Origin: an uncultured Roseobacter sp.
GTDB taxonomy: Bacteria; Pseudomonadota; Alphaproteobacteria; Rhodobacterales; Rhodobacteraceae
Direction of reading: 5' to 3'
DNA: 64,000 nt
NCBI RefSeq assembly: GCF_947496515.1
Contig: NZ_CANMDB010000001.1
Span: 434,001-498,000, forward strand
A program made the translations under genes and the position numbers. This document shows, piece by piece, positions 61,953-64,000 of this stretch (position 1 is its first letter; each line of letters opens with the position of its first letter). Below the pieces are notes generated by a model. The model worked only from the letters and a program-made list of their open reading frames with translations, was not told the DNA's origin and searched no databases.

Positions 61953-64000
61953 TTATGCGACCCAGATTTTGCAGAGAGTGGCTTTGGTCTCCTGCATCTG
62001 GGTGACGCTGTCATAGCCGTAGGTCTGGGCGGTGTTGGTGGACTCCCCCAAGACATAGGGATCGGCGCCTTCGGGATATTTGTCCCGAAGATCGCGCCCC
62101 TCCATATGCCCGCCAAAGTGGAAGGGCATGAAGGCCACGCCTGCTTCGACCCGCTCGGTGATCATCGCTTTCACCTTGACCTTTCCGCCCTCGGGCCCTT
62201 CGACCCAGACGTCATCACCGTCCCGCACGCCAAGGTTGTTGGCATCGCGCGTATTGACCTCGATGAACATGTCCTGCTGCAATTCAGCCAGCCAGGGGTT
62301 GGAGCGTGTCTCATCCCCGCCGCCCTCGTATTCCACGAGCCGCCCGGAGGTCAGCACGATGGGATAGTCAGCCGAGAAGTCCTGCTGCTGGATCGACGCG
62401 TACATCGTCGGCAAGCGCCAGAACTTCTTGTCTTCGTAGGTCGGGTAATCGGCCACCAGATCGCGGCGGTTGGTGTAAAGCGGCTCGCGGTGTACCGGTA
62501 CAGGATCCGGGAACGTCCAGACCACGGCGCGGGCCTTGGCGTTGCCGAAGGGCGCACAACCGTGCTTGATCGCGACCCTTTGAATACCGCCCGAGAGATC
62601 TGTCTTCCAGTTCACACCGCCAACGCGGTCCTGATAGTCGGACGGGTATGGACCCTGTTGCGAGTTCTCGCCAACCTCTGCCGTGGGCTGCTCCTCTTCC
62701 AGATACCCGGCGACACGTTCAATCGACCGACGCTCCTCCGCCGTCAGATCCCCGTCCCAGCCAAGGTCCTGCAGCATCTGCATGGTGAACTCGGGGTAAC
62801 CGTCCTGGATCTCCGCACCAGGGTTGGAGACACCCTCGGCCAGCAGGTTCTCTCCGTCCCGCTCCACACCAAAGCGCGCGCGGAAGGCAAGACCGCCCTC
62901 GGCCACGGGCAGCGACATATCATAGAGGTTCGCGGTGCCGGGGTGTTTCATCTCCGGAGTGCCCCAGGCAGGCCATGGCATCCCATAGAAGTCCCCGTCC
63001 GCCGGCCCGCCATTGGCCCGCAGCGTGGTACGGTCAAAGGTATGCTGGTTGGCCATGTGCGTCTTCAAGCGCTCCGGGCTCTGCCCGGTGTAGCCGATGG
63101 TCCACATGCCCCTGTTGAATTCGCGGGTTATGTCCTCGATCACCGGCTCGTCGCCTTCAACCGCGATATTGCGGAAGAGCTTGTCATGAAAGCCCAGCTT
63201 TTTGGCGAACATGGACATGATCGTGTGATCGGGCAGCGATTCAAACAGCGGCTCCACCACCTGATCGCGCCATTGCAGCGACCGGTTCGAGGCCGTCACC
63301 GATCCGCGTGTTTCAAACTGGGTGCAGGCGGGCAGCAGATAGACACCATCCTCACGGTCCTGCATCACGGCGGAAACGGTTGGATAGGGATCAACCACCA
63401 CCATGGTGTCGAGCTTCTCCATCGCCGTCTTCATTTCCTTCTGACGGGTCTGCGAGTTTGGCGCGTGCCCCCAGAGGAACATGATCCGGGTATTGTCAGG
63501 CTGGTCGATGTTCTCCTTATCTTCCAGCACGCCGTCGATCCAGCGGCTGACGGGGATGCCCGTCTCGTTCATCATCAGACGGTCGCCGCCGTCCTTGCCA
63601 GCGCCTTCCATGACGGAGAAGCGGGTCTTGAGCCAGTCAAGATCCTCTTCCCAGACCCGCGCCCAATGCGCCCAGGAGCCTGGTTTGAGGCCGTAGTACC
63701 CGGGCAATGTGTTCGCCAGAACGCCGAGGTCCGTAGCACCCTGCACATTGTCGTGGCCGCGAAAGATGTTGGTGCCGCCACCTGCCGTGCCCATGTTGCC
63801 GAGCGCCAGCTGCAGCACGCAATACGCGCGCGTATTGTTATTGCCGTTGGTGTGCTGCGTGCCACCCATGCACCAGATGACGGTGCCCGGCCGGTTGTTC
63901 ACCAGTGTCCGCGCAACCCGTTTCAACTGGCTGCCGGGTGCGCCTGAGACCCGCTCGACCTCTTCGGGTGTCCATTTGGCCACCTCGGTCTTGATCTGAT
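61953..64000 (-). CDS. Formate dehydrogenase molybdopterin alpha subunit (N-terminus beyond window)
   Basis: C-terminal 682 residues of the large catalytic subunit, which oxidises formate to CO2 at a Mo- or W-bis-molybdopterin site in the periplasm. Visible features are CMGGTQHTNGNNNTRAYC-like cofactor contacts near the window edge, FRGHDNVQGATDLG, and the C-terminal molydop-binding domain with SGRLVEYEGGGDETR and FHFGGHMEGRDL. The frame is open at base 64000. The N-terminal iron-sulfur site, signal sequence and the Sec/Cys catalytic residue are outside, so these cannot be judged. Confidence 0.93.
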   Translation of the reverse strand, partial: QIKTEVAKWTPEEVERVSGAPGSQLKRVARTLVNNRPGTVIWCMGGTQHTNGNNNTRAYCVLQLALGNMGTAGGGTNIFRGHDNVQGATDLGVLANTLPGYYGLKPGSWAHWARVWEEDLDWLKTRFSVMEGAGKDGGDRLMMNETGIPVSRWIDGVLEDKENIDQPDNTRIMFLWGHAPNSQTRQKEMKTAMEKLDTMVVVDPYPTVSAVMQDREDGVYLLPACTQFETRGSVTASNRSLQWRDQVVEPLFESLPDHTIMSMFAKKLGFHDKLFRNIAVEGDEPVIEDITREFNRGMWTIGYTGQSPERLKTHMANQHTFDRTTLRANGGPADGDFYGMPWPAWGTPEMKHPGTANLYDMSLPVAEGGLAFRARFGVERDGENLLAEGVSNPGAEIQDGYPEFTMQMLQDLGWDGDLTAEERRSIERVAGYLEEEQPTAEVGENSQQGPYPSDYQDRVGGVNWKTDLSGGIQRVAIKHGCAPFGNAKARAVVWTFPDPVPVHREPLYTNRRDLVADYPTYEDKKFWRLPTMYASIQQQDFSADYPIVLTSGRLVEYEGGGDETRSNPWLAELQQDMFIEVNTRDANNLGVRDGDDVWVEGPEGGKVKVKAMITERVEAGVAFMPFHFGGHMEGRDLRDKYPEGADPYVLGESTNTAQTYGYDSVTQMQETKATLCKIWVA

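Noticed and set aside
61929-63947. Plus-strand 672-codon open frame opposite the formate dehydrogenase alpha gene
   Set aside because: Antisense shadow of a clear molybdopterin oxidoreductase.

Overview
The window is a dense, GC-rich stretch of an alphaproteobacterial chromosome, most likely a marine member of the Roseobacter group (Rhodobacterales). This rests on content: a complete beta-hydroxyaspartate cycle locus (bhcR-bhcABCD), Frc-type and Glp-type (glpSTPQUV) sugar and glycerol ABC importers, a TRAP transporter with a malonyl-CoA synthetase, an FDH3-type formate dehydrogenase and an Entner-Doudoroff plus glycogen block. It reads as a carbon-scavenging and carbon-storage region. No rRNA, tRNA, CRISPR, prophage or classical insertion sequence is visible. 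The genus is inference.

Layout. 1-3364: xylose ABC transporter (xylH cut by the window edge, xylF) with a divergent ROK regulator, followed by a secreted FG-GAP/UnbV protein and a convergent di-heme cytochrome c peroxidase (to 6323). 6380-24065: a colinear minus-strand block transcribed as gap-edd-eda-fructokinase, then glgP-glgB-glgC-glgA-glgX-malQ-pgm, joining hexose breakdown to glycogen synthesis and turnover. A perfect LacI-type palindrome lies in front of gap. 24254-29278: frcBCA plus a kinase, with a divergent ROK regulator. 29283-41182: glycerol regulon (glpR divergent from glpD-S-T-P-Q-U-V-K and an iron-type alcohol dehydrogenase), interrupted between glpQ and glpU by a GIY-YIG nuclease gene boxed in by palindromic repeats. 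41185-49435: a tightly coupled nine-gene operon, made of an NMT1/THI5-type ABC importer, a CodA-like deaminase, an FAD oxidase, two flavodoxin-fold reductases, a 2OG-Fe(II) oxygenase and a creatininase-fold hydrolase. It looks like import and degradation of an unidentified N-heterocycle. 49859-55287: bhcABCD and bhcR. 55247-59731: malonate-type TRAP transporter and matB. 59966-64000: formate dehydrogenase alpha (cut by the edge), beta and gamma, plus a 42-residue membrane protein.

How it works together. Pentose, hexose, glycerol, C2 acids (glycolate/glyoxylate), malonate and formate each have an uptake or oxidation module. Sugars enter the Entner-Doudoroff route, surplus goes to glycogen, and formate feeds electrons to the respiratory chain. 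Most modules carry a local regulator (ROK, ROK, DeoR, IclR). The gap/edd block has an operator but no regulator inside the window.

The best leads for something new are the palindrome-bounded GIY-YIG cassette, the nine-gene heterocycle operon, the complementary loss of ATPase motifs in GlpS and GlpT, and the small protein at the end of the formate dehydrogenase operon.
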